64,000 nt of DNA from Thermohalobaculum sp039815685 (GTDB taxonomy: Bacteria; Pseudomonadota; Alphaproteobacteria; Rhodobacterales; Rhodobacteraceae): NCBI GenBank assembly GCA_039815685.1, contig JBCBYV010000012.1:1-64000 (forward strand). The letters are read 5' to 3'. Both the position numbers and the translations under genes were made by a program. Within the stretch, counting starts at the first letter, position 1, and each line of letters begins with the position of its first letter. The notes under the pieces were generated by a model. That model did no database searches. It had not been told where the DNA came from and was given only the letters and a program-made list of their open reading frames with translations. This document shows positions 15,909-25,048 of this stretch, one piece after another.

Positions 15909-16541
15909 ATGGACGCGACTAGCGACGATTACGTCCACCTGATCGAGCAGGGTGAGGGCGAAAGCCAGGCGACCCTCGTGATGCTCCACGGCACCGGCGG
16001 CAACGAACGGGAGATGGCGTCGCTCGGCCACGCGCTCGCCGATGCGGCCCTGCCCGGCGCCGCGGTCCTCGCCATCCGAGGAGATATGCTCGAAGCCGGC
16101 ATGCCACGCTTCTTCCGCCGCCGGGCCGAGGGCGTCTACGACATGGCGGACCTCGCCCGCGCCACCGCCAAGTTGCAGGGCTTCCTGCCCCGTGCTCTCG
16201 AGCGCGCCGGCCGTGATCCAGCGCAGGCGATCGGGATCGGCTACTCGAACGGCGCGAACGCGCTCGCGAACCTGATGTTCTCGCAGCCCCGCGCGCTCGG
16301 CCGCTGGGCGCTCCTACATCCACTCATCCCGTTCGAGCCCGCCATCGACGACGCCACCGGCACGGAGGTCTTCATCGGGGCGGGACTGCAAGACCCAATC
16401 TGCCCGCCCGATCAGACCCGCGCCCTCGTAGCTGCGCTGGAAGAGGCGGGCTCGGAGGTCGAGACCGCCTGGCAACCGGGCGGCCATGCGTTGACGCAGT
16501 CTGAACTTGCCGCCCTCGCGCGGTGGCTGGCGACCGCGTGA
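15909..16541 (+). CDS. mhqD: MhqD-like alpha/beta hydrolase (phospholipase/carboxylesterase family)
   Basis: 210 residues. Oxyanion-hole segment MLHGTGGNE, nucleophile elbow GIGYSNGAN, acid Asp in GLQDPICPP and His in GGHALTQSE give a full catalytic triad. This matches the MhqD branch of the phospholipase/carboxylesterase family. Follows the mhqO-like gene in the same direction, so joint action on quinone- or aldehyde-derived compounds is likely by analogy with Bacillus; the actual substrate is unknown. Confidence 0.87.
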   Translation: MDATSDDYVHLIEQGEGESQATLVMLHGTGGNEREMASLGHALADAALPGAAVLAIRGDMLEAGMPRFFRRRAEGVYDMADLARATAKLQGFLPRALERAGRDPAQAIGIGYSNGANALANLMFSQPRALGRWALLHPLIPFEPAIDDATGTEVFIGAGLQDPICPPDQTRALVAALEEAGSEVETAWQPGGHALTQSELAALARWLATA

Positions 16542-16555
16542 CCGCCGCCGCCTGG

Positions 16556-16672
16556 TCAGAGGTTTCGCGTATTGCTCGGCAACCGGTCGAGATCCACCGG
16601 CTGCAGCGTCACATTGCACCCGGCTAGACCGCTCAGAAGCAGCACGCCGCATAGGACGACCACAGTCCTCAT
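16556..16672 (-). CDS. Very small lipoprotein (38 residues)
   Basis: The minus strand encodes a 38-residue product from an ATG at 16672. It has an N-terminal Arg, a hydrophobic core (VVVLCGVLLLSG) and a textbook lipobox LAGC (Cys19), then a short polar tail ending LPSNTRNL. A clear ribosome site GGAGAGGAG lies upstream. After processing only 20 residues would remain. It sits between the trpS stop and the convergent mhqD end, and could be an entericidin-like small lipoprotein or a trpS-linked small ORF. No homologue recognised. Confidence 0.6.
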   Translation of the reverse strand: MRTVVVLCGVLLLSGLAGCNVTLQPVDLDRLPSNTRNL

Positions 16673-16723
16673 CGCCAACTCCTCTCCGCACCGGCGGAGC
16701 TCTGCTTCACCAGAACAGGCCCC

Positions 16724-17794
16724 TCAAGATGGACGGAGAAAACCGACCTTCTCATAGGCCTCGGCCAGGATCGGCTCGGCGATGGCACTCGCTCGCGCGG
16801 CCCCGTCGCCGAGGATCCGGTCGATCTCACCCGGATCGTCGTTGAGACGGCGAACCTCCTCGGCGATGGGTGCGAGATGCGCGACCGCCACCTCCGCCAG
16901 GGCCGGCTTGAAGGCGCCGAAGCCCTGGCCGCCATACTCTGACAGCACATCCTCCGCCGTCCGATCCGTCAGTGCCGCGAAGATGCCGACGAGGTTCCGC
17001 GCCTCCGCCCGCTCCGCCAGCCCCTCCGTGCTCTCCGGCAACGGCTCGGGATCGGTCTTGGCCTTCTTGATCTTGGCCGCGATGGCGTCCGCGTCGTCCG
17101 TCAGGTTGATGCGGGACATGTCCGAGGGGTCGGACTTCGACATCTTCTTCGTCCCGTCCCTCAGCGACATGACGCGCGGCGCCGGCCCGCCGATCAGCGG
17201 CTCGGGCAGGGGAAAGAAGTCCTCCGCGTCGTAGTCCAGGTTGAACTTCGTCGCGATATCGCGCGCAAGCTCCAGATGCTGCTTCTGATCCTCGCCCACC
17301 GGCACATGCGTCGCCTTGTAGGCGAGGATGTCGGCCGCCATCAGCGCCGGGTACATATAGAGCCCACCCGACGCCTTCTCACGATCCTTGCCCGCCTTGT
17401 CCTTGAACTGCGTCATACGGTTCAGCCAGCCGAGCCGCACCACGCAGGAAAGCACCCAGCCGAGCTGCGCATGCGCCGGGCAGCCGGACTGGTGAAAGAG
17501 GATCGAGCGTTTCGGGTCCAGACCGCAGGCGATGTAGGTCGCCGCCAGTTCCCGCGTCGCACGCCGCAGCGCCTCGGGCTCCTGCCAGGTGGTGATCGCG
17601 TGGAGGTCCACGATGCAGTAGATCGTCTCCATCTCGCTGTCCTGAAGCTCGACGAAGCGCTTCACCGCACCGAGATAGTTGCCGAGCGTGAGCTGCCCCG
17701 AGGGTTGGACGCCCGAGAAGACACGGGGCGTGTGGCGCCCGGCGGCTGCACTGTCGGCTGAGGCAGGCGCCGGCATGGCGGCGGTCTCGTTCAT
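16724..17794 (-). CDS. trpS: Tryptophanyl-tRNA synthetase
   Basis: Class I synthetase charging tRNA-Trp. 356 residues. After a 22-residue Ala-rich N-terminal extension come RVFSGVQPSGQLTLGNYLGA with the HIGH-equivalent (TLGN), the VPVGEDQKQHLELARDIA tryptophan-site region, and the KMSKS loop. The ATG at 17794 has a strong AGGAGGA ribosome site. The much longer open frame upstream, antisense to the rhomboid gene, is not coding. Confidence 0.97.
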   Translation of the reverse strand: MNETAAMPAPASADSAAAGRHTPRVFSGVQPSGQLTLGNYLGAVKRFVELQDSEMETIYCIVDLHAITTWQEPEALRRATRELAATYIACGLDPKRSILFHQSGCPAHAQLGWVLSCVVRLGWLNRMTQFKDKAGKDREKASGGLYMYPALMAADILAYKATHVPVGEDQKQHLELARDIATKFNLDYDAEDFFPLPEPLIGGPAPRVMSLRDGTKKMSKSDPSDMSRINLTDDADAIAAKIKKAKTDPEPLPESTEGLAERAEARNLVGIFAALTDRTAEDVLSEYGGQGFGAFKPALAEVAVAHLAPIAEEVRRLNDDPGEIDRILGDGAARASAIAEPILAEAYEKVGFLRPS

Positions 17795-17992
17795 CGTCGG
17801 TCCTCCTGGCCGCGGGCGATGGCGCGGTTGCCCCTCATGCCCGCGAGATCCGGCTTTTGCGGCGTCGGGGGCGCGCCCGTCAAGCGCCTGGCCGATGCTG
17901 CAGCAGGGATGCCATCCGACCCCTGGTATGGGCGCAGTCCGTCGCGGCTGGCGAGACTGGCGGCAGCGCCCGGAACACCATAGGTACGCACG

Positions 17993-18688
17993 ATGCGAAT
18001 GCCGCTGAACCGCACCTCCCCCGGGAGCCCGCCCAGCAACGTGCCCGTCCATCGCGGGCTGTGGGTAATGGTCATCGTCTGGGTGCTCATCGAGCTTGCG
18101 CTGCAGGGCGGCGATGCCGGTATCCTGCCGGGGATGTTCTCGCGCTGGGTGATCTATAGCGGCTTTGCGTTCGAGGATGTGGTCTTCGAGCAGGCGTTGC
18201 GGGGCGACGGCGTGCAACCGAAGCTCATTTGGTCGCTGGTGACCCATGCGCTCCTGCATGGCGGCTGGCTGCATCTTGCGCTCAACGCTGCCGCTTTCCT
18301 CGGTCTCGGGCACGGGCTCAGCCGGGATGCGGGCTTCGGCGCGGTTCTTGCGATCTTCGTCGTCACCGCTGCGGCAGGTGCTGTCACCTTTGGCCTGACG
18401 GAGGAGAGCCGCGCGCCGCTCGTCGGCGCGTCGGGCGCGGTGTTCGGCATGCTGGGCGTGCTCACCTGCTGGCAGGAACGCTGGCTGGCGCAACAGGGCG
18501 CGTCGCGGGACGCGATCTGGGCAAGGGTCGCCGGCGTGATCGCGATCAACCTGCTGATGGCGGTCGGCTTCGGAGGATGGCAGATCGCCTGGCAAGCGCA
18601 TCTCGGCGGCTTCGCGGCCGGGTGGCTGATGGGTTACGTCTTCCCACCAGTCCAGCATGCGCGCCGCGCGCGCGCCCGCTTTCTCTGA
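17993..18688 (+). CDS. Rhomboid-family intramembrane serine protease
   Basis: 231 residues with six or seven membrane segments. Rhomboid landmarks: HALLHGGWLHLALN in TM2, the catalytic Ser in VGASGAVFGMLG, and the catalytic His in AHLGGFAAGWLMGY. The WR-type loop is reduced to FSRWVIYSGFAFED. It should cleave membrane-spanning substrates within the lipid bilayer. Two close ATGs (17993 and 17999) are possible starts. Divergent from trpS. Confidence 0.9.
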   Translation: MRMPLNRTSPGSPPSNVPVHRGLWVMVIVWVLIELALQGGDAGILPGMFSRWVIYSGFAFEDVVFEQALRGDGVQPKLIWSLVTHALLHGGWLHLALNAAAFLGLGHGLSRDAGFGAVLAIFVVTAAAGAVTFGLTEESRAPLVGASGAVFGMLGVLTCWQERWLAQQGASRDAIWARVAGVIAINLLMAVGFGGWQIAWQAHLGGFAAGWLMGYVFPPVQHARRARARFL

Positions 18689-18774
18689 CGCAAGAGTGGC
18701 AATGCAGCTCCCGTTCTTCTCCGGTTCACACCTCCGCCCATAACCTGACGCGGGCGGGGGAGGGCGCGAGAGGC

Positions 18775-20394
18775 TCAGCCGCGGCGGAGCGCACCCTTGA
18801 AATCGGCAAGGGTAAAGGCGCGGAGAGCGAGCCCTGCCACGCCATACGCCCCGAGCCCGAGTGCAACGGTAGCGCCCAGCACAAGCGCCCTCTCGAACGC
18901 GGGAAGCCCAGCGCCTAGGCTCGCCGCACCAGCGACGCAGAGTGCCATCGCCACGGTCGCAGCCAGAATGCGCGGCAGCCGGTGTGCGAGCCGCGCATCG
19001 ACGGTGAGGTCGGGATCGGCCTGTCGTGCCCCGCGCCATAGGAGGACGAAGTTCAACCAGGCCGCAAGCGTCGCGCCCAACGGTGCCGCCAACCAGCCGA
19101 TCACCGGCGCCCCGGCAACCGCCACGACCAAATTTGCGAGCATCGACCAAGCTGCGAAGCGGAGCGGCGCGCGCGTATCCTCGCGGGCAAAGAACGCCGG
19201 TTGCAGGACCTTCTGCAGCACGAATGCAGGTAGCCCGAGCGCATAGATCGACAATGCCGTCTCCGTCGCTGCCGCGTCCGCCGGCCCGAAGGCACCGCGC
19301 TCGAACAGCACCGCTACCACAAGCCCCGGCATGACCAGCAGCGCAGCGGTCGCCGGCAGGGTAAGGGTCAGCGCGAACTCCGCCGCACGGTTCAGCGCAG
19401 CCTCGCTAGCAGCCCGGTCGCCACGGCGCACATGCCGCGCGAGGGCAGGAAGCAGCACCACACCAATCGCGACCCCGATCACGCCGAGCGGCAGCTGATA
19501 GACCCGGTCCGCGTACCAAAGCCAACCGACCGCGCCCTCGAAATAGCTCGCGACCTGCCGGCCGATCACAAGGTTCACCTGCGCCACTCCACCGGCCAGC
19601 GCCGCGGGTGCCGCGATGATCGCGAGCCGCCGCATCTCCGGCGTGAAGTGGGGCAGGCGAAGCCTGAGCAGCAGCCCCGCCTTCGAGAGCGCGCGCCAGA
19701 CGAACGCGGCCTGGAGGATCCCCGCCAGCAGGACACCCCAACTCAGCATCGCGCCGACATGGGCATCCCCATCGAGGTCACCGACGGCGTCAGGAAGGCC
19801 GAGCCAATCCGCCGCGATCCCGGTCTGCGCCAACAGCACCGTCGGGATCAGCACCACGTTCAACAGCACCGGCGCCGCCGCGGCAGCCCAGAAGCGGTCG
19901 AGCGCATTGAGACAGCCCGACAGGAGCGCCGCGAGCGAGATCAGCAGGACATAGGGAAAGACGATGCGCCCCATCGCCACCGCAAGCGCGTTCCGCTCCG
20001 CATCGAGCCCGCTCGCAAGGCCCCAGACAAGCCATGGCATCGCAAGCTGCGCCGCGATGGTGAGGACGAAAAGGATGCTCGCGAGGCAAGCCATCGCCTC
20101 CTCCGCGAACCCTCGGGCTTCCGCCAATCCACCACCCTCGACCCGCTTGGCGAACATGGGCACGAAGGCGGTGTTGAACGCACCCTCCGCAAAGAAGCGG
20201 CGAAACAGGTTGGGCAGGGTGAAGGCGACGAAGAACGCCTCCGCGACCGCCCCGGCACCCAGCACCGCGGCGATCGCTACGTCCCGTGCGAACCCCAGCA
20301 CGCGGCTCGCCATCGTCCAGCCGCCCACGGTCGCGAAGGCGACGACAAGGCGTGCGGGGCCGGGCCGCACGCTCACGAGGCTCGCCTCCTGCAT
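18775..20394 (-). CDS. murJ: Lipid II flippase MurJ (MviN)
   Basis: 539 residues, about 14 membrane segments. The N-terminal signature SRVLGFARDVAIAAVLGAGAVAEAFFVAF and LPNLFRRFFAEGAFNTAFVPMF are those of MurJ, as are GVIGVAIGVVLLPALARH and FFAREDTRAPLRFA further on. MurJ moves lipid-linked peptidoglycan precursor across the inner membrane. It follows glnD on the same strand after 191 bases; this glnD-murJ-trpS order is common in alphaproteobacteria. Confidence 0.95.
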   Translation of the reverse strand: MQEASLVSVRPGPARLVVAFATVGGWTMASRVLGFARDVAIAAVLGAGAVAEAFFVAFTLPNLFRRFFAEGAFNTAFVPMFAKRVEGGGLAEARGFAEEAMACLASILFVLTIAAQLAMPWLVWGLASGLDAERNALAVAMGRIVFPYVLLISLAALLSGCLNALDRFWAAAAAPVLLNVVLIPTVLLAQTGIAADWLGLPDAVGDLDGDAHVGAMLSWGVLLAGILQAAFVWRALSKAGLLLRLRLPHFTPEMRRLAIIAAPAALAGGVAQVNLVIGRQVASYFEGAVGWLWYADRVYQLPLGVIGVAIGVVLLPALARHVRRGDRAASEAALNRAAEFALTLTLPATAALLVMPGLVVAVLFERGAFGPADAAATETALSIYALGLPAFVLQKVLQPAFFAREDTRAPLRFAAWSMLANLVVAVAGAPVIGWLAAPLGATLAAWLNFVLLWRGARQADPDLTVDARLAHRLPRILAATVAMALCVAGAASLGAGLPAFERALVLGATVALGLGAYGVAGLALRAFTLADFKGALRRG

Positions 20395-20585
20395 GCCCGC
20401 GTCCCGACGCTGCGAGAACGGCTCAACGCTGGTTGTCTGGTGGAGAGTGACAGGTCCTTCATCCGATCCTGCTTAGGCGGGCGGCGGGCCGCAGACCAGC
20501 CGGCCCTTTCGGCGTGCACCCTTCGCAACGAGCCCGAGATGTGGGCGGACGGTTTCTCGCGGCTGGGCAGAGCCAGGAAGCAAGG

Positions 20586-23489
20586 TCAAGCGCCGGATGT
20601 CGTGTGCGCTTCGATGCTCTCGATGAGCGCGAGCTCGATGGCTTTCTGCTTCTGCGGGTTACGGATCTTCAGACCGAAGAGATCCTTGACGTAGAAGACG
20701 TCGACCGCCCGCTCGCCATAGGTCGCGATGATGGCCGTGAAGATGTTGGCGTTGCGCTGCGCGAGCGTCCGCGTGAGCACATGCACGAGGCCAAGGCGGT
20801 CGCGGGCATTGACCTCGATGACGGTGTAGAGATCCGATGCTTCGTTATCGAAGACCACCGTCGGCGCGACCCTGAAGCTCTGTTCACGCGGCCTCGGACG
20901 GTCCTTCTCGGCAATCGCCTCACGCACCACCAGCTCACCCTTCAGCGCCCGCTCGATACTGCGGCGGAGGCGGTGCAGCCGGCTCGCCTCGAACGGCCGC
21001 CCCTCCGCATCCTGGATCCAGAAAAGCGCACAGGCCATGCCATCAACGGTCGTGTAGCTGCGGGCATCCACGACATTCGCGGAAGAGAGCGCGAAAGCGC
21101 CCGCCATCCGGCTGAAGAGGCCCGGATGGTCGTGGAGATAGAGATAGGCCACCGTCGCATCGCGCGCCTCGTCCGGCAGGAAGCGCGTCTGGATATCCCC
21201 CGCAGGGCTGTCATCAGGCATCTCCCGGTTGAGCTCGGCGAAAGTCTGGTGCGCCTCCGGCTCAAGCCCAAGCCAGTATTGGGGGTAGTGTCGTTCGAGT
21301 TCCGCCTCCCGCTTCGCCGCAGACCAGTCCGCCAACCGCTCGGAAAGCGCGGCTTTGGCCTCCCGAATCCGCTCCGCAGTGCTGGAGACGACATCGCCGC
21401 CGGAGGTAAGGAAATTGCGCGTGTCCCAGTAGAGCTTGCGGAGCAGCTGCGCCTTCCAATTGTTCCACGTCCCTGGACCCACGCCCCGAATGTCGCACAC
21501 TGTCAGGATCAGGAGGAGGCGCAGGCGCTCCGGGCTCTGCACCTCGCGCGCAAAGGCCTGGATCGTGCCGGGGTCGGCGATATCCCGCTTCTGCGCGACG
21601 TCCGACATCAGTAGGTGATGGCGCACGAGCCAGACCACCAGCTCCGTCTCGCTCTCGCTGAGCCCGAGCCTCGGGCACACCTCCGCTGCGATCTCCGCGC
21701 CCAGTTCCGAGTGGTCGCGGTTCTGACCCTTGCCGATGTCATGCAACAGCAGCGCGACGTAGAGCACCCGGCGATTGATCCCCTGCCGCGCGATCTCGGT
21801 CGCGACCGGATGATCCTCATCCACCTCGCCCCGCTCGATCCGGGCGAGGATGCGCAGCGTCTCCAACGTGTGCTCGTCCACCGTGTAGTGGTGGTACATG
21901 TTGAACTGCATCATCGCCGTGACGCGCCCGAACTCCGGCAAGAAGCGCGCGAGGACACCGGTTTCGCTGAGAAGCCGGAGCAGCCACTCCCCGTTCTTCT
22001 TGTCGGTCAGCAGTTCGAGGAAGAGCGCGTTGGCGCGCGGGTCGGCGCGCAGGTCATCGTCGATCAGGTCAAGCGCGCGCGTCACCGCCCGGGTGGCCTC
22101 AGGGTGAATGCGGGCATCGGTCCGCGCCGCCTCCCGGAAGAGCGCGAGGATCGCCAGCGGATCGCGCTCGAACGTATCAGGTTCCGACAGCGCGAGCCGC
22201 CCGTCGCGAACGGTGAACACCCCGTCGCCGCCAGAGCCCGGACCCCGTAGGGAGAGCGCCGAGAGGAGTTGCGAGAGACGCGGCATCGGCTTGGCGTGCT
22301 GTGCCTCGAGTGCTGCGGAGAAGATGCGTGTGAGGTCGCCGACGTTCTTTGCATGCTGGAAGTAGTTGTGCATGAAGCGCTCGACGGCCATGCGCCCGCC
22401 GGCATCCTTGTATCCCATCCGCGCGGCGATCTCGACTTGCCGGTCGAAGCTCAGAACTTCGGTCGCCCGGCCCGCGAGATCATGGAGGTGGCAACGCGTG
22501 GCCCAGAGAAACTTCGCCGCCTGGGCGAAGCGCGCAACCTCATCATGCTCGAACACACCGCGCTCGACCAAGTCCCAGGCATCGGTGGACCGGTAGAGGT
22601 AGCGTGAGATCCAGTGCAGGGTCTGCAGGTCGCGCAGGCCCCCCTTGCCTTCCTTGATGTTCGGCTCGAGCAGATAGCGCGAGCCGCCATGCCGGCTGTG
22701 TCGTTTATCCCGCTCCTCGAGTTTGCCCTGCACGAACTCAGGCCCGGTGCGGAGGAAGAGCTCATCCCACAGCCGTTCCTCGAGGGTCTCCGCCGGCGCC
22801 TCGTCGCCCGCGATGAAGCGGAGTTCGAGGAGGTTCGTCCGGATCGTGAGGTCCGACGCCGCGAGCCGCAGGCATTCATCCACTGTCCGCGTCGCCTGAC
22901 CTATCTTCAGCTTCAGATCCCAGAGGAGATAGAGGGTCGATTCGACAACTCCCTCGGCCCAGGCGGTCCGCTTCCATGGCGTCAGGAACAGCAGATCGAC
23001 ATCGGAAAAGGGCGCCATCTCGCCCCGGCCGTACCCGCCGACCGCAATGATCGAGAGCCGCTCGCCCCGCGTTCGTATCGGCGCTGGGTGCAGATGCGCC
23101 GTGGCATAATGTGCAAGGCCTGCAACGACCACATCGGTCACATGCGCATAGGCCCGGGCGACACGCAGGCCCGCATGGGGCTCCTCCAACAGGGCTTCTT
23201 GGACCCGCGCCCGGCCGGTCTCGAGGGTTTTGGCCAGGAGTTCTAGGACGGCGGCCCGCGCGTTGCTGGCCCGGCCATCGCCTTTCTCCACGGCCGCATC
23301 GACAGCCGCGATCACCTGATCCCGATCTGCGAGGGACGCCGCCGGGCGGACGAAATGCGCAATACCTGTGAAATTGCTGCGGTCCCGCGGCTCGGTGGGT
23401 CGCGTTCCCGCGTAGTGTCCGAGAGAAAGTGCTGCGCTGCCGGATGTGCTCAGCATACTTTCCCGGATCGGATCCTGCTGGCTGCTCAA
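20586..23489 (-). CDS. glnD: PII uridylyltransferase/uridylyl-removing enzyme
   Basis: 967 residues, full length. Sensor of glutamine that modifies PII proteins and so governs nitrogen control. Order: nucleotidyltransferase domain with GGYGRGEMAPFSDVDLL (residues ~151-167), GlnD linker with the EPNIKEGKGGLRDLQ signature, HD hydrolase domain (LLHDIGKGQNRDHSELG), then two ACT domains (LYLHDHPGLFSRMAGA and EVNARDRLGLVHVLT). All metal ligands of the transferase and HD domains are present. Start at 23489; the stop at 20586 is 191 bases before murJ. Confidence 0.97.
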   Translation of the reverse strand: MSSQQDPIRESMLSTSGSAALSLGHYAGTRPTEPRDRSNFTGIAHFVRPAASLADRDQVIAAVDAAVEKGDGRASNARAAVLELLAKTLETGRARVQEALLEEPHAGLRVARAYAHVTDVVVAGLAHYATAHLHPAPIRTRGERLSIIAVGGYGRGEMAPFSDVDLLFLTPWKRTAWAEGVVESTLYLLWDLKLKIGQATRTVDECLRLAASDLTIRTNLLELRFIAGDEAPAETLEERLWDELFLRTGPEFVQGKLEERDKRHSRHGGSRYLLEPNIKEGKGGLRDLQTLHWISRYLYRSTDAWDLVERGVFEHDEVARFAQAAKFLWATRCHLHDLAGRATEVLSFDRQVEIAARMGYKDAGGRMAVERFMHNYFQHAKNVGDLTRIFSAALEAQHAKPMPRLSQLLSALSLRGPGSGGDGVFTVRDGRLALSEPDTFERDPLAILALFREAARTDARIHPEATRAVTRALDLIDDDLRADPRANALFLELLTDKKNGEWLLRLLSETGVLARFLPEFGRVTAMMQFNMYHHYTVDEHTLETLRILARIERGEVDEDHPVATEIARQGINRRVLYVALLLHDIGKGQNRDHSELGAEIAAEVCPRLGLSESETELVVWLVRHHLLMSDVAQKRDIADPGTIQAFAREVQSPERLRLLLILTVCDIRGVGPGTWNNWKAQLLRKLYWDTRNFLTSGGDVVSSTAERIREAKAALSERLADWSAAKREAELERHYPQYWLGLEPEAHQTFAELNREMPDDSPAGDIQTRFLPDEARDATVAYLYLHDHPGLFSRMAGAFALSSANVVDARSYTTVDGMACALFWIQDAEGRPFEASRLHRLRRSIERALKGELVVREAIAEKDRPRPREQSFRVAPTVVFDNEASDLYTVIEVNARDRLGLVHVLTRTLAQRNANIFTAIIATYGERAVDVFYVKDLFGLKIRNPQKQKAIELALIESIEAHTTSGA

Positions 23490-23523
23490 AGGCGTGTCCT
23501 AATCGCGCCTCGATGAGGCGGCC

Positions 23524-24732
23524 TCAGCTTCCGACGTCGAACCGCCTCGGCGCCGGGTCAAGCACCACGAAGCGACCATCGCTCACCTCGAGTACCGCAA
23601 GTCCACGGTCCGTACGTCCGTCCTCGCGCAACCTAAGGGCGCCCACGGCGCCTTCAAAGCCCACGGAGCGCGTCAGCGCAGATCGCGAGAACGGATCAGC
23701 GGATCCGGCAGCGCGCCCCTCGCTTGCCAAGGTTGCGGCAATCAGACCGGCATCGTAGCCGAGGACCGCAACGAAAGGCGGGCGCTCCCCGTACCGCGTC
23801 TGGTATCGCTGGAAGAAGGCTGCCACGGCATCACTGTCGGCGCCCGCGAACCAGCCGCCAACAAGTTCTGGCGCGCGCAGCGTCTCGCCCGCCTCCCACT
23901 GTCCGATGCCGAGATAGCGGACCTCCGGCTGCGGCATGCCGTGGAAGTTGACGAAGCTTGCCGCGATCGCCAGCCCCTGACCGAAATCGGGCAACAGCAC
24001 CGCCTGCGCCCCGCCAGCCTGCGCGGTCGAGACAAACAGCGGTGCCGTCCGCTCAATGTCCTGGAAGCTGCGGGGATAGACCTCTTCCGCAACGACGCTG
24101 ACGCCGGTGGCGGATGCTGCGGGACCGAGGCCGCGGAGGGCCGCGGCGCCATAGGGCACATCCGGCGCATAGACCGCGACCGATCCGATCCCTTGGGCGG
24201 CGGCAAAGCTCAGGATGCGCTCGACCTCGTTCTCTGGCGCAAAGCCTGTGACCCAGACATTCCCGGCTGCGACACTTGTATCGGTTGAGAAGGAGAGGAC
24301 CGGCACGCCGCCTGCCGCCGCGCCGACGGCCTGAGCGCTGCGGCCGAAGAGGGGGCCGAGGATCAGCCTCGCACCGTCCGCCATCGCGGCCTCGGCCGCC
24401 ACGGTCGCGCCGTCCGGCGTCCCCTTTGTGTCGTAGCTGCGCAAGCGGAGTGCTGCGCCATCCGGCCCTGAAATGGCAAGTTCCGCAGCCTTCAGGATCG
24501 CGGCCGCACTTCGCGCTGCCCGTTGATCCGACGCGCCGAGGGGCAACAGGATCGCGACCTGGGCCGGACCTGCTCCGGGCCGCGCCGTAGAGGCACCTGC
24601 AGCCTCGGCCGACCCTGCGGCCTCCGCAGCCGTGCCATCGCCGCTGACGCCCGGCGTTCGCGGCCCCGCCGTGCATGCCGCCAAACCAGCCGCGAGCGTC
24701 ACAACGAGGCAACGCCGGAGGATCGCATCCAT
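23524..24732 (-). CDS. LpoA-like lipoprotein, penicillin-binding-protein activator
   Basis: 402 residues. Lipobox near residue 20 (LVVTLAAGLAACTAG), an Ala/Gly-rich linker, then a periplasmic-binding-protein type I fold as in the C-terminal domain of E. coli LpoA and Leu/Ile/Val-binding proteins (AQVAILLPLGASDQR, LILGPLFGRSAQAV, GIGSVAVYAPDVPYG). It lacks LpoA's N-terminal TPR domain, as is usual in alphaproteobacteria. Divergent from rsmI-yraN-BON, matching the E. coli grouping rsmI-lpoA-yraN-dolP apart from its inverted orientation. An activator role for PBPs is inferred. Confidence 0.82.
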   Translation of the reverse strand: MDAILRRCLVVTLAAGLAACTAGPRTPGVSGDGTAAEAAGSAEAAGASTARPGAGPAQVAILLPLGASDQRAARSAAAILKAAELAISGPDGAALRLRSYDTKGTPDGATVAAEAAMADGARLILGPLFGRSAQAVGAAAGGVPVLSFSTDTSVAAGNVWVTGFAPENEVERILSFAAAQGIGSVAVYAPDVPYGAAALRGLGPAASATGVSVVAEEVYPRSFQDIERTAPLFVSTAQAGGAQAVLLPDFGQGLAIAASFVNFHGMPQPEVRYLGIGQWEAGETLRAPELVGGWFAGADSDAVAAFFQRYQTRYGERPPFVAVLGYDAGLIAATLASEGRAAGSADPFSRSALTRSVGFEGAVGALRLREDGRTDRGLAVLEVSDGRFVVLDPAPRRFDVGS

Positions 24733-25048
24733 CGACGAGGCCACACCGTTGGTTGGGCGAGCCGACCGCAACGCAGTCGAGCCCCGATGAGCGCGTGCTT
24801 CAACCGTGATCATGTGGTGCAGCTCCTCTGCCGCCCTGCCCCCAGAGCTACCCTGCCTGCCAGCCCTGGCATGGCTGCCGACCGCGCGTCTCGTCCCCAA
24901 ACCCTGCAACGGTGATCGGAAATCATGGATGAACGTCGCATCGGATCGGTTAAATGTAAACGGAAGGGTGCGGCGACATCGCGTTCGGCTGCTCGGCAGG
25001 CGGCGACCCTGCCGGGCCTTGTCTCATCAAAGGTGGGCGGAGGATTGT
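24733..25048. other. Intergenic region between divergent lpoA-like gene and rsmI
   Basis: 316 bases without a supportable gene. It must carry both promoters. A locally AT-richer patch around 24941-24965 (GGTTAAATGTAAACGG) may be part of a promoter, but no clear -35/-10 pair is seen. The rsmI ribosome site GGAGGA lies at its right end. Confidence 0.5.

Noticed and set aside
17791..19150. Long minus-strand frame upstream of trpS, antisense to the rhomboid gene
   Set aside because: The rhomboid protein on the plus strand is conserved and complete; the antisense frame is Arg/Pro-rich and trpS has its own strong start at 17794.
19432..21614. Long plus-strand frames over murJ and glnD
   Set aside because: Arg/Asp/His-rich translations without any domain; they mirror real murJ and glnD codons in GC-rich DNA.
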